A DNA stretch of 64,000 bases from Thunnus maccoyii (taxonomy: Eukaryota > Chordata > Actinopteri > Scombriformes > Scombridae). The stretch is from the NCBI RefSeq assembly GCF_910596095.1, contig NC_056540.1:15402501-15466500 (forward strand), in the 5' to 3' direction. The position numbers were made by a program, and so were the translations under genes. Shown here piece by piece: positions 53,101-63,666 of this stretch (position 1 is its first letter; each line of letters begins with the position of its first letter). A model generated the notes under the pieces. That model did not search any database, was not told the DNA's origin, and saw only the letters and a program-made list of their open reading frames with translations.

Positions 53101-53605
53101 AGACACTGATTTCAGTGATTCGCCATCTTAAATGCATTTAAGTTCATCCTCTAGAACCTGCTTCCCATACGTTCTTCTGTTACTTGTCCTCGCATAGAGC
53201 CTCATCTATAATGCAACAAAAATTTAAATTTAACTTTAAATACCCCCATCCACACATACACATACTAGGGATGTGCAGAGAGCCCATTATTTGTATTTGT
53301 ATTTGCATAAAAATGGAAATAGGTGTAAAAATCCTGTTTTTGTTTTTATTGCAATTCTAATTTTAGGACAAGAAAGTGCTGAAATAAATGTTTATCAATT
53401 AACTATTTTGCAAAGGAGGTCCCCTCACCGGGTCTCTAACTCAGGTCATCCAGGCCATCGGCAACTGCAGTAACTACTCAGCTAAAGCTCAGCAATGTAT
53501 ATAACCTGCGCACTGTTATTTTACAAGTTTTTTTTTCTTTCTGAAGACAAATAATTTCCAAAATATTTGTACGAAAGTACACTTGCCACACTATTATCCC
53601 CCACC

Positions 53606-53674
<69 letters not shown>

Positions 53675-56600
53675 CCACATGTTTACACAGGCTAGAATTT
53701 ACCACATCACCACGGATGCTTAACCTACACTAGCAAAGACTTCAAGCTAGACTACAGCAAGCTAATATTGCCTGCTATAACATTATCATCATAACATAAA
53801 GTCAGCTAGTTAGCCTCTTAGACTGATAATAATACATTTCTTACTGTTGGTTAGCTATTATGTTATTGTGTTAGATGATGGTGTAAATACTTTCTCAGAA
53901 ATCTAACATTAATGAGACTAAACTAGACCTCTTTCCTCAAAAATCCTAATCTTACACTTTCACATATTACAAAAAAGTTTTTGTTTTTTTTGTTCAAACT
54001 AATGGATCACCCTCCAGACGATTCACATTTTAACAGTAAAAAAAGTTTGTGTATATCCTTATAAAAAACACAGAGACTTATTTTGTACTGTCAAAATATT
54101 ACCTCCCACAGGTGAAATGATATTGATGCTATTCAAAGATTAGCAAGACAACAACCATCCAAGAAAAGAGCTGAAATGAAAACTAGCTCCATCTAGTGGT
54201 CATGGGGGGAATTGGGGGGTGGGGGGGGGGTTAGTTGTGTTTGGCTTCTTACCTCTGGGGGTTATCCTTGCCCTACGTTTTACCCTACGCTTCATTTTCA
54301 GTGATGCCACCAAGGCCTTGTTGCCATTCTGATCTCTGACCTCGAAGCGTCCACCACATGAACTTTGGAGGCTCTCAATCAAAATTCCACATGGCTTTGA
54401 CAGTTGAAACCCACCGCAATTAACTTCATTCAAGTCCTTCCTCTCTAGCCTGCCTTGACGAACTATCTCAGTCTCTAATGCTTTCAGTTTAAGGTCACTT
54501 CCTGGGAAGAAGTAAATGTTGCAGGAGTTCGGTTCCAGATCAAAAGTGAAGTCAAGTCTTTCTCCAGGACTCCGTTCATAGGACCTCGTGTTTGCTGGAA
54601 AAGAGGATGAACAAGACAGAAAATATTGAAGTGATTCTCCACTCAAAATCTTTTGAATATCAAACACACGTCACAAAAAAAGAAGAAAGATGTCACTTCA
54701 GGATTTTAGAACTTGAAGTGGTCATTTCTCACTATTTCCTGACAATTCATCGACTTACAAACCAAATGATTGAGAATTTAAAAACTGAGAAAACTATAAA
54801 AACCCTTGTGAAAACTTTTGAAACCACTTTGGAAAAACCAAAAGCTAAAAGCAAACAAAAGAAGCTAAAAGTAAGATTTTTCCTATGCCAAGGCAATGAT
54901 GAAAAAACACATCTGATATTGATTATAAAGCACACTTACACTTCATTTTCAGTGACACCACCAAGGCCATGTTGTCACTGTGATCTTTGACCTCAAAGCG
55001 TCCACCACATGAACTTTGGAGTCTCTCAATCAAAATCCCACATGGCTCTGACAGCTGAAACCCAACGCATTTAACTTCATCCGAGCCCTTCCTCTCCTGT
55101 CTGCCTTGACGAACTATCTCAGTCTCAAACCCTTTCAGGTTGAGGTGACTTTCTGGGATGAAGTAAATGTTGCAGGAGTTCGGTTTAAGATCAAAAGTGA
55201 AGTTGAAGCTTTCTCCAGGACTCCGCTCATAGGACCTTTTGTTTGCTGGAAGAGAGGATGCACAAGACAGAAGACCTTAAAGTGATTCTCCACCCAAAAT
55301 CTGTATCAAAGACATGTCTCCTGCAGTCTTGATTGGGGGTATAAGTTTCTAGTTTTGTTTTTCACATAGCAGCTGTTGTCAGCTTAAAGAAACTGTTTGA
55401 GATTTTGAGGCATCTTGAGAAGATCAATACCACTCTCATGTCTGTATGGTAAGTATGAGGCAATTGCACTTACAATGTAAGTGATGGTGAATATGAAGCT
55501 CAACATTAGTCTTTTTGGTGCCAAAGTCCCTCTTTTCATACTTTCACCGCAGCGCAACAGGGAAACACAAAGAGGGAATTTGATGCTAAAAAGATGGTAA
55601 ATGTGGTATCCACTTGATATGACTCAGACTGCTGAAGTCTCATACAGTGCTGCTTGAAAGTTTGTAAACGCATTAGACTTTTCTCTATTTCTGCATAACT
55701 ATGACCTAAACATGAACAGATTTTCCTAGAACTTAATAAAGGGAACCCAATTAAATTAAAATTGAACAAAACCCTCAACGGCATTTCTATAGGATTAAGG
55801 TCAGGACTTTGACTTAGCAATTCCAAAATATTAATCATTCCTTGGTAGAACGGCTTGTGTGTTTAATGTCATTGTCTTGCTACATGACCCACTTTCTGTA
55901 GAGCTTCAGCTCACAGTAAGATACCTTGACATTTTCCTGTAGAATTTGCTGATACAACTCAGAACTCAAAGCTCCATCAATGATTGCAAGCCGTCCTGGT
56001 CCTGAGGCAGCAAAGCAGCCTAAACCATGATACTACCACCATCATGTTTCACAGATGGGATAAGGTTCTTATGTTGGAATGCAGTGTTTGCTCATCATCA
56101 AACATTACTCTTCTCATTCAAACCGAAAGCTCGATTTTGGTCTCATCCATCCACAGAACATTTTGCCAATTGCTTTCTGGCTTATCAACGTGGTCTTGAA
56201 CAATCCGCAGATGGCAGCAATCTTCTTTTTGGAGAGAAGTGGCTTTTTTCCTAGACATGACCCTGAGTTCCCCTGTGCCCCCCTGAGCTATTACATGTTT
56301 GCTCTTGGTGTGATCTTTGTTGTTCAGCCACTCCTGGGGAGTGTAATAATGGTGTTTGATGGTTTGATGTCTTCCATTTGTGCACAATTTGCCTGACAGT
56401 CAACTGGTGGAGTCCAAACTCTTTAGAAATGTTTTTGTAACTCTTTCCAGCCTGGTGAGATCAGCAACTCTTCTTCTGAAGTCCTCAGAAATCTCCTTTG
56501 TTAGAGCCATGACACACTTCCACAAACCTGTGTGGTGAAGCTCAGACTTTAATAGTGAAGACCCAGATTTCTCTTCTTTAAATAAGGTAGGGCCTCCTAA

Positions 56601-59600
56601 ACTCACACTTGATTGTCATCCCATTGATTGAAACACCTGACTCCAATTTCCCCTTCAAATGAATTGATAAAGTTTCACATACTTTTGCCACGCACAAATA
56701 TGGAAAATTGGATTATTTTCCTCAATAAATAAATGAACAGGTGTAAGGTTTTTGTCTCATTTGTTTAAGTGATGTCTCTTTATCTTTTAGGACTCGCATG
56801 GAGGTCATATTTATGTAGAAATAGAGCAATTCTAAAGGGTTCACAAACTTTCAAGCAGCACTGTATAAGCTTCAGATAAACTTTTAATTACATTTTTACT
56901 CTAAGCAAGGACTGTGGATTTTGGCCCCCATCAATTGCATTGAAAGCGCATTCGAAGGGGATCTTTTAATAGCCGTTATGAACAGGAGGAACGATTACAG
57001 CAAGGCAAACCTCTTTCAGTGTTCATGTGGGCACCTAACTGTTGTTTTAAGATGGACTTGAAAAACTGTGAACATATCCTTTAAAACCAAAAAATCAAGA
57101 AAAGAGTGACAGCCATAGTGTCAGATCCAGGAATGGAAATGAAATAAAATGAGCATAAGAAGGATCCTCACCTATTACTTCAATGGTCACATTATGCAGC
57201 AGTTTCTTATCTTTGTCTCTCATTGTGTAGAGGCCGCTGTCTTCCTGGGTTAAATAACTCTGCTCATAGTAGTAATATGCAACCCCCCAATGGAGATCTA
57301 CTATCCTCTTCAGCGGCTTCATCCCCCTCTCAACATGACGTGTCCACAAGACTATCGCCTCTGAGTTGTCCTTGGGGGTGAACTCTAGTGACCGAGTGTC
57401 TCTATGCAACATCCACCTGTACGTCTTCCCATATTGTTCCTCAACATAACTGTCATCTGCGAGGCCTAGAGAGGAAACAGAAACAAACACACGCATGAGT
57501 ACCAACCTGATGAATATATGTTGAAGAGGAAGGACACCTGCCAGCATTCCCAGATACCCTTTGATCCTTTACATATTATAGTGGTGGAATGTAACTAAGT
57601 ACATTTACTCAAATACTGTAAGTAAAATTTTGAGGTAATTGTACTTGACCTGAGTATTTCCATTGTGTGCTATATTTCAGAGGGAAATAATGTACATTTT
57701 ACACCACTACATTTATGTAGCACTTGGCTCCTAACACTACTATTTAGTAAGGATTTTAATAATTTTGGACCAGAATCAGAGGATACCAGATTCGGACAGG
57801 AGGCAGAAATGGCTATCTGCAACATTAAATGACCACATGAGACAAGAAGCCATAAACTGGTACCATGTATTATTTTTGAAAATAAACAAAATAAATAAAA
57901 TAACTTTAAGTTCAGTAAATAATTAAATTCCACAAAGTCAGTTTCTCAGTTTCAATTTAGCAACAAATTATTTCTTCTGTCACTTTTTCTTTTGGTTTTG
58001 AACCACTGAGTTCTTTTCTGTTTTGACTAGGTGCACCCTTCTATAGGTAAACTAAATTCTCAATATCTGGATCCAATGTTAGTTAGGTAACAATATCAGA
58101 ACCATATCCTGTTCAATATTATCACTTCACAACACACTTCAACCTTGCAACAGTTCACTATTCACTGCTCTAGCAATAACAAAAATCACTTTAACCAAGG
58201 CACAATAATACACCATATCAATAGTATGAATACTCAGTCCACTCATTTAAACCAGGATATGGATGGTAGGGACATGTTGCTGGATTGTCCCTACCAACAA
58301 TTTTACAGAACTCAAACAATCTAGCCACTTCAACTTAACATAATGTTTACAGTAAGATCTCTAGAGTTGCCAGGTTTGTTAGTGTTCTGCAAAAAAGTGC
58401 GCTATTATGATACAGAGTGAAAGAGCAGGATATGGGGGATACTCAACCTGATGATTTGACAACCCTCAACTTCAAGCTGTATGCATTTTTAACAAGCAGC
58501 AGGCCAGCAGCAATAATGAAGTCAGTGAAGTGGAGAATCTGAAGCGCTTAGTATTTATAGTTTAAACCTTTCAAATGTCACAGAATTGAAAATGACTTCA
58601 CTGGGCAAAACTAAGGTCATTTGATATTATATTTAATTTCAGGCATTAGGTGTTGTTAGCTAATTTGTGACTGTGGCTCAGACATGCTGTTTAATTAAAC
58701 AACTTTATTACTGTTGGTGAAAATTCCTCCCAAAAGCAAATTAAGACATCTGGTCCCTTTTTTAAAAGAACCACAGTATCAGTAACAGTTGAGCTTAGTT
58801 AATAAGATTTTCTGTAATCAGTCCAAACATTAATCTTTGAAATTAGTGGGAGAAATATTTACTATTTGATCATTTCTCCCCTTTTCCATACGTGGTTCAA
58901 GAGCAGAGTTGTTATTGCATATGTGTCATTAGGACATGGAAATTAATTATAAGCTAAATTAGCCACAGCTTGTCCAACTTATCTGTTTGTGACTGTCAGG
59001 CATCATTTCATTATGAAAATCCTGTCAGCAGCAGCCTGCGTAGCACAGAGACACACAAACAGGTGAGCTCTGATATCATAGTGAAAGATCTGGCCATAAG
59101 TTCAGGAGTGGAATGAAAAATAATACAAATAGAAGTTTTTAGATGATTTAATGATACGTTTGAGCATCACGTTGGCTGTGCCATGAAAGTCTTGGGTTGT
59201 GTCGCCCAATTCCACAAACTGAAAGAAGGACAGAATCTCAGGTAATATTTGAAAACCTTACAGGAGCTAATTACACAGCAGCACATTACCTACAGGTTTC
59301 TGTACATTTATTTCAGTGTATGATGTATTGTGACAGTCTATGATATGTTATAAATTATTAAATTTAAATATCAAATTTGGTCTCAGATTAATAGTTAAGT
59401 AGTCCATCAATAAAATAAAATGTAAAAATCAGAAAACAAATCGACATCAAGTCCGGTTTCAGGCGAGAGCAGAGGTTGAGAACAGTCACTAGCGCAAACA
59501 ACTATAAAATCAGAAATGAACTTGACAATGAGTGACAATAGAGATGACACGGCATCTAGGCCACGTGAAGACGCAGTAAATGGACCGGGGGCTACGTGAT

Positions 59601-60425
59601 GACGCAGTAAATGGACCAGGGGTTGCCTCCTTCACTGCATGGAGATTTGCAGAGATGTGAGTAAAAGAGGGGACACACGCCGCGGATGACCCCTCCACAG
59701 GAAAGCAGAAAAAGAAGACAGACTCCGTCATCAAAACAGACTGTTTTCTTAATCTCACAAGTAGGCATCTACTATAGGCTGTTTATTTTTATGATGACAG
59801 CACGTTGTGCTGTTGCATGTTGTGATTATTTTCTATCCAATACTGAAGTTTGCTGCGCATAGAGTTGAATTAAACAGTGAGAATGACATGAGGTGTTGTG
59901 GCTCGTCTGGCCGAGTGGCGCTATCCACAGTGCTGAAAGGAGCGCTGGGGGATTTAACTCTGGCATGTTACATTTAACCTTTTGTTTTGTTCTATATGAT
60001 CACATCTCCTGTGTGTCCGTATGAGGAAAGGATAAGGCGTGAACTTGACATCACATCGCTTTTATGAATATTACCGTAACAGCTGTAAGAAATAGCCTAA
60101 CAGGCTTCATAGTCTACACAGGCCCACTGTGGTTATGATTTATTTCCATGAATAAAACACTTTCAAAAACGTCCCCCTCTCTGATTTTTTTTTTTTTTTT
60201 ACAAATCGCACCCTGTATACACTAACCATACGTTTACACCACTGCAGATACCATAAACTAATCCTGACTGGGAACCAGAGAAATACTGTTACTATTAATC
60301 CCTACAATCATTTATACACTCAGGGCAACAGGATACAGTCATACAAGCAGTCTAAAAGAGAATTAATCATTTTCACACTCACCCAAACAAACACAGGCAC
60401 TAAGCAACAGCAACACTATCATCAT
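41200..60425 (-). CDS. Uncharacterised Ig-like single-pass membrane protein, gene B
   Basis: Eight coding exons on the minus strand (60425-60383, 57465-57172, 55245-54940, 54594-54253, 42212-42061, 41924-41844, 41745-41704, 41340-41200) sum to 1401 nt (466 aa), with GT-AG ends and matching phases. Compared with gene A: the signal peptide is almost the same; the first domain is 9 codons shorter; the second domain is present twice (residues about 113-214 and 215-328); the TM exon differs strongly ([20 protein letters not shown] about 340-356); the tail is nearly identical, with one 4-codon deletion, and keeps PPSY and NVYTSDKL. The intron before the TM exon is 12,040 bp, against 1,682 bp in gene A, and is full of nested transposons. 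All length changes are multiples of three, which argues the gene is or was recently functional. Whether the distant Ig exons really splice to the TM exon needs transcripts. Confidence 0.72.
42430..43662 (-). pseudogene. Pogo-like transposase, 3' segment (unit B)
   Basis: Minus-strand remnants include NKVAN at the very edge, then [15 protein letters not shown] (the conserved 'G-x-x-P-x-N-R-x-x-F' end of pogo DDE domains), and further on [10 protein letters not shown] and KWAHEE with NATEAGFCC. One transposon end (GAGGTAAGACGCCCC) is near 42440. There are several stops and frame changes. Confidence 0.7.
46099..46356. repeat. Palindromic MITE-like inverted repeat
   Basis: Arms 46099-46181 and about 46262-46356 are imperfect inverted copies (CTCTGTGCTTCAGACAGATG against CTCTGCGCCTCAGACAGAGG read on the other strand; both end ..CATTGG). 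A tighter perfect hairpin with 17-nt arms (AATGTTGTACAATCATT) sits at about 46162-46200. Confidence 0.7.
46875..47020. repeat. GACTTG-rich low-complexity repeat
   Basis: There are about ten scattered copies of GACTTG or ACTTGACTTG in 145 bp, a pattern common in fish dispersed repeats. Confidence 0.6.
48329..48740. repeat. Five tandem units of about 80 bp
   Basis: Units start near 48329, 48412, 48491, 48573 and 48657. Each carries a CATACATTAATGGG-like block, GTAAATATATTGGA, ATTACTGTCAAATAATG and TTTATATAAAG. About one and a half units occur inverted in the left arm near 44440-44590. Confidence 0.8.
49319..49905 (-). pseudogene. Pogo-like transposase, DDE core segment (unit B)
   Basis: Minus-strand pieces read NMDQIG (normally N-M-D-E-T-G), [66 protein letters not shown] and FRSLKMSY, in the order of pogo DDE domains. 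In-frame stops and the E-to-Q change show it is dead. It is directly continuous across the 5.66-kb insertion with the 43662 segment. Confidence 0.8.
49915..52443 (+). mobile_element. Degraded non-LTR retrotransposon inside the pogo copy
   Basis: An ORF1-like part near 50170-50750 has a coiled-coil start ([20 protein letters not shown]) and IERAHRIGK ... [11 protein letters not shown]. An internal deletion then leads into a reverse transcriptase open at 51030-51536 ([48 protein letters not shown]). The 3' end near 52430 is A-rich. The left edge is uncertain by about 150 bp. Unit B only. Confidence 0.75.
52444..53208 (-). pseudogene. Pogo-like transposase, N-terminal segment (unit B)
   Basis: An open minus-strand stretch at 53106-52850 reads [17 protein letters not shown] (helix-turn-helix), [23 protein letters not shown] and KVAGENCFL (normally AGxxWFxxFLxR). 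It is followed by a broken part ending in [14 protein letters not shown] start-like [15 protein letters not shown] precedes it near 53200. The neighbouring 49905 segment continues it on the far side of the LINE. Confidence 0.8.
53209..53930. other. Repeat-rich intron stretch in gene B
   Basis: It contains ACTAGGGATGTGCAGAGAG (start of a dispersed repeat common in fish) near 53266 and the CA microsatellite. No gene is seen. Similarity to unit A resumes at TCAAAAATCCTAATCTTACA (53936). Confidence 0.45.
53613..53673. repeat. (CA)n microsatellite
   Basis: About 30 CA units follow CCCACCCACCC. Confidence 0.95.
55645..56863 (-). mobile_element. Tc1/mariner-type element, unit B only
   Basis: The 1219-bp element has inverted ends (CAGTGCTGCTTGAAAGTTTG on both strands) and TA on either side. 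The minus strand keeps scraps of a transposase ([13 protein letters not shown] at about 56120-56160; [10 protein letters not shown]; a start-side [12 protein letters not shown] near 56490), broken by frameshifts. Unit A has the empty site near 30399-30412. It lies in the intron between the first and second Ig exons of gene B. Confidence 0.88.
57583..57720. repeat. hAT-type repeat fragment, unit B
   Basis: GTGGTGGAATGTAACTAAGT starts a truncated copy of the family seen at 17351-17901; it is the counterpart of 31147-31270 but keeps more of the end. Confidence 0.6.
57721..60360. other. First intron of Ig gene B
   Basis: No exon is supported between the signal exon and the Ig1 exon. From 58260 on it is collinear with unit A (31336 on). 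The part at 57725-58255 has no counterpart in unit A and was gained by B or lost from A. The GGCCGAGTGG motif near 59905 is not a tRNA gene. Confidence 0.5.
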
Positions 60426-60740
60426 CTGACGTGATTCAAAATGCAAAACCCGAATCCAGTGTCACACAAATGTACCGTCTTCGAACGATTAAGCGCACGA
60501 TATGATTATAATTGATCAATACTTTACTGACACATCCTGGCAGAGTAACCCCTTAACTATATGCACAACATTAAAACAGAAGTTGTACAAAGTACACAAC
60601 CCGCACTATACTGTTAGTTACTGCGGTTTATGGACGGGGTTTGTTGGGAAAGGCTTTGTCTGGGCCCACCCATCAGGGCGTTTCCATCGCAGTGCTCGTG
60701 GTGCGTTCAAGTACGGTCGGAAATGACAGTTTAAGCGCCA
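60426..60740 (-). promoter_or_regulatory. Upstream region of Ig gene B, conserved with gene A
   Basis: This is the counterpart of 32757-33070, with only scattered single-base differences over about 300 bp, and includes the same GGGCGTTTCC at about 60676-60685. Transcription start not placed. Confidence 0.4.
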
Positions 60741-61163
60741 TGCCGGGCTCTACGGATGACAATTTGTTTTGTTTTTCCATTTGTCCCTTTCTGTGAAATA
60801 TCTCAACATACAAGATGGATTGACACAGACATTTATGGTCCTATATCCGACTTATGGTATCCCTTGACTTCTCCTCATGACGTTATCACCACTATGAGGA
60901 TCACATTTTGATTGAAATGTCTCACCAATATTGGATGGGTCGTCATGAAGACTTTAATGGCCCCCTCAAGGTGAAATGGTATAACTTCGGTGATCCCTTA
61001 TAGAGCCCCTCCTCGCATGTATTAAGACATTATAAAAACCAGTAGCCTATATTTACCACGTTAAAATCCTAAAAATGACATCTACTCTTTCTCCCTCATT
61101 AAAAAATCAAAATCTATGAATACGCAAATATACTTCATTTCAAAACTCTAACTGCTAACTAAC

Positions 61164-61345
61164 TGCTGGGTGCACCCTGGTAGCCTATTGGTTAAGACGC
61201 ATGAAACATACTCACAATGTCTGTGGGTCAAATCCGGCAGCGTACTTGGTTGCATGTCAAAGCCTATCTCTCTCACCTCATTTCATGTCGTCTCTACCGT
61301 CCCTATCTGTTAACAATGCCAAAAAAATAAAATAAACAGTTTACA
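61164..61345 (+). mobile_element. tRNA-derived SINE, unit B copy
   Basis: The A-box (TAGCCTATTGG) and B-box (GGGTCAAATCC) are in the usual spacing. They are followed by the TGCATGTCAAAGCC / CTCTCTCACCTCATTTCATG body and an A-rich end after AACAATGCC. It is the same insertion as at 33472. Confidence 0.75.
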
Positions 61346-61559
61346 GAAAAGTCTTCTGATACTATATGTACACTGGAAGTTTCAAGTTTCCACACCACAT
61401 GATGGGCTTCCACAATGTCACAAATTATGCTCTAAACTTGAACTACACTTCAGCAGATGAATGTGTAAAGAGGCTTCCAGTGTCAAACTCTGCACATATA
61501 TCATTCTGCACAGTGAAGCTCAAACATCCAACTGAAAGAACAAGAATAACAATACGTTT

Positions 61560-61890
61560 CTGAGTGGAGGGTTAATGTGCAAGTGAACATATATAGAGGA
61601 CAGCCACTAAAAAACCCACACCCCTTACATTTAGTCAAGGACACACCTTAACAGAAATGATGCTCTCCCCCCATTCTCCTCCGTAGTGAACTGCATGTCA
61701 CCGCCTCAATATGAGGGGCTGCCCTAAAGACTTTTGAACGGTTATGCAATGCAGGTTTTGTTAAAAACTCTAATTGTTTCCACCCAGTTTTAACAACTAA
61801 ACCTGGGAGATTGTCCTCTGTCTCTGTGAGCGAAGCATTTAGAGACTGACCTGTGAGTCGAAGTTTTGACTAACTGGACAGATTTGGTCA
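61560..61890. other. Unit B sequence replaced in unit A
   Basis: About 330 bp with no recognised gene. In unit A the corresponding interval is occupied by the LINE and GC-rich block (33.9-37.56 kb). Confidence 0.45.
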
Positions 61891-62509
61891 TTTTAAATAA
61901 GAAAATTTTAAGTGTTAATGTTTTGTGTTCAGTCCTGTTTATTATTGTCTTTATCTATTTGTAGGCTTATAATAGATCTTAAATGCAGCAGCAGTAATAT
62001 ATCAGTTGGAACTGGGGGAAGCTGGGGGAAAGTTAGCTGTTAAGTATGGGGGGATACATGCTTATCTAGTCCAGTTTAATCAGCACACACTATAGTAGTG
62101 TGAAATCAAGTGTGACTAGGGTGACTAGGGTCCAGTGTGTTTGCTGAAATGCTTCTTGCAACGTTACGTGTGTGTGTACCTGCATGTCGATTGCCATAGT
62201 GTGCTTATCTAAGTTGGCTGGTTTGGTCTGCTGTGATAGGCTATACAGGGTGGCTGGTTAGCTGGGGGACTGTCTGAGGGGGACGTGTCATAGCTTGGCC
62301 ATTCTTGTCCTCAGTCCACTAACAACATGCTGTTGTCTGATGAACTCATCTTTGTAAAATAAAGAGTCTATATTCTCCTTACATCGCTGTAAGTGTGTGA
62401 TGTTCTCAGATCTCTGACAATGGACCATACTGGGGAGCAAAGGTGGTGGCAGTAGTAGCTTTTCAGCCTGTCTAGTTACTTAATAGCTACTCATACTAAA
62501 AGCAAGGTT

Positions 62510-63173
62510 TATTACAGTAATATTGATAGTTTCTATATTGTGTCAATGTATCATGGGAATTAAAGTAATCTCTGGGATTTTTAATCAGAAAGGCTTTTTA
62601 TTTACCTGCAGAAAAAGCCAAAATAATTAAACCACAATATTTTTACACTAATAAAAACGAATCAGTGACACTCAGAGCTATTAAAATGCTGCAATAGAAA
62701 GACTAGTGTTCACAGAGGATTGGATATTTCCAAATGTCAGATTAAAACATATCCTCTTTCTGGATTGTCTCTTCCACAATTGCATTCAAATAAAAACCAA
62801 AGCAGAATTTTTAAATAATTGGTGGAAGGTACAGTATCTTATAATAAACTGTAATAATCCAGTATCATTTTTGAGGTCTCAGTTTCAACCCACCACAGTC
62901 AACCTGGTCTCTTCAAACCAGGCAGACCTAGGGGTGCTAGCGGTGCTGCAGTACCCCCACCCCAAGGTGCAGACCCCCCCAGGAGGCTGACAACTAATAG
63001 GCCCATTTGTGTTGTTGCAATAATTTATTTTTTCTGTCGTGTCTGAGCCGGTCCAGCAAAAATAGATCCTGCACATAATGATAGTGGAGCCGGTTGTCAC
63101 ATGCCAGTTAGCGTTGTCTCAAGCAACCCGACAGAGCCAGGCCTCTGCAGTTTTTCTTTCCAACATACACACT
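62510..63173. repeat. Start of duplication unit C, interrupted by an LTR
   Basis: From GGTTTATTACAGTAATATTG onward this matches the starts of units A (21605) and B (38250), including the AATAAA-bearing stretch. It stops at CCAACATACACACT, where a Gypsy LTR is inserted. The matching sequence in unit B (CCAGTATACACACTCAGTAA) continues, so unit C probably resumes beyond the window. Confidence 0.8.
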
Positions 63174-63647
63174 TGTCATGTCCCATCTGGATAGTTAACT
63201 TACCTTTTTGTTTCTCCTAGTGTTCTTTATCTCGTACTTCCTATTTTATTTTTATACTTACCTCTTGTCTTGTTTCAGGTCCTTCACTTCCTGCCCGCTT
63301 GTGCTTCCCTCCTATGTGATTACCTGCCCTGCCCTACTGTGTTGCACCTGTGTCTCATTGTCTCCCCTTTCCTAGAGCAGTAGTAGTCTTAGTGTTCCTT
63401 CCCTCTGTGTCAGTTCATCTTGTTCCCCTGTGACAGTGAACCACTGTTCTTTCCCAATGTGAGCTTTCTCTGAGCCTTATTGTTACCTGACCTGTTTTTG
63501 CCTTTTTGCCTGCTGATTTTTACACTGTTGCTTTGCTGACTGATCTCCCATGTACCGGCCCAGCTGTGATTGAAAGGACTGATTTTTGAACTCTCTAACT
63601 GAGTCTGTGTCTGCATTTGAGTCCAAGCCTGTGGTTCAGTATTGACA
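63174..63647 (+). mobile_element. Gypsy-type 5' LTR
   Basis: The 474-bp block starts TGTCATGTCCC and ends ATTGACA, is pyrimidine-rich like many fish Gypsy LTRs, and is followed by an internal region with a gag-like start at 63667. The 3' LTR is outside the window. It interrupts duplication unit C. Confidence 0.65.
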
Positions 63648-63666
63648 ATACAAACTGGCCATAACA

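Larger units (their letters stand above)
38250..62510. repeat. Tandem duplication unit B
   Basis: It is collinear with unit A but longer, because of a 10-kb block of nested mobile elements between the TM exon and the Ig exons, a Tc1-like insertion and an extra Ig exon. It lacks 1373 bp of the shared L2 element and the LINE/GC-rich block found at 33.9-37.5 kb in unit A. Confidence 0.85.

Noticed and set aside
53478-53705. Open frame of alternating Cys-Val
   Set aside because: It is the translated CA microsatellite.
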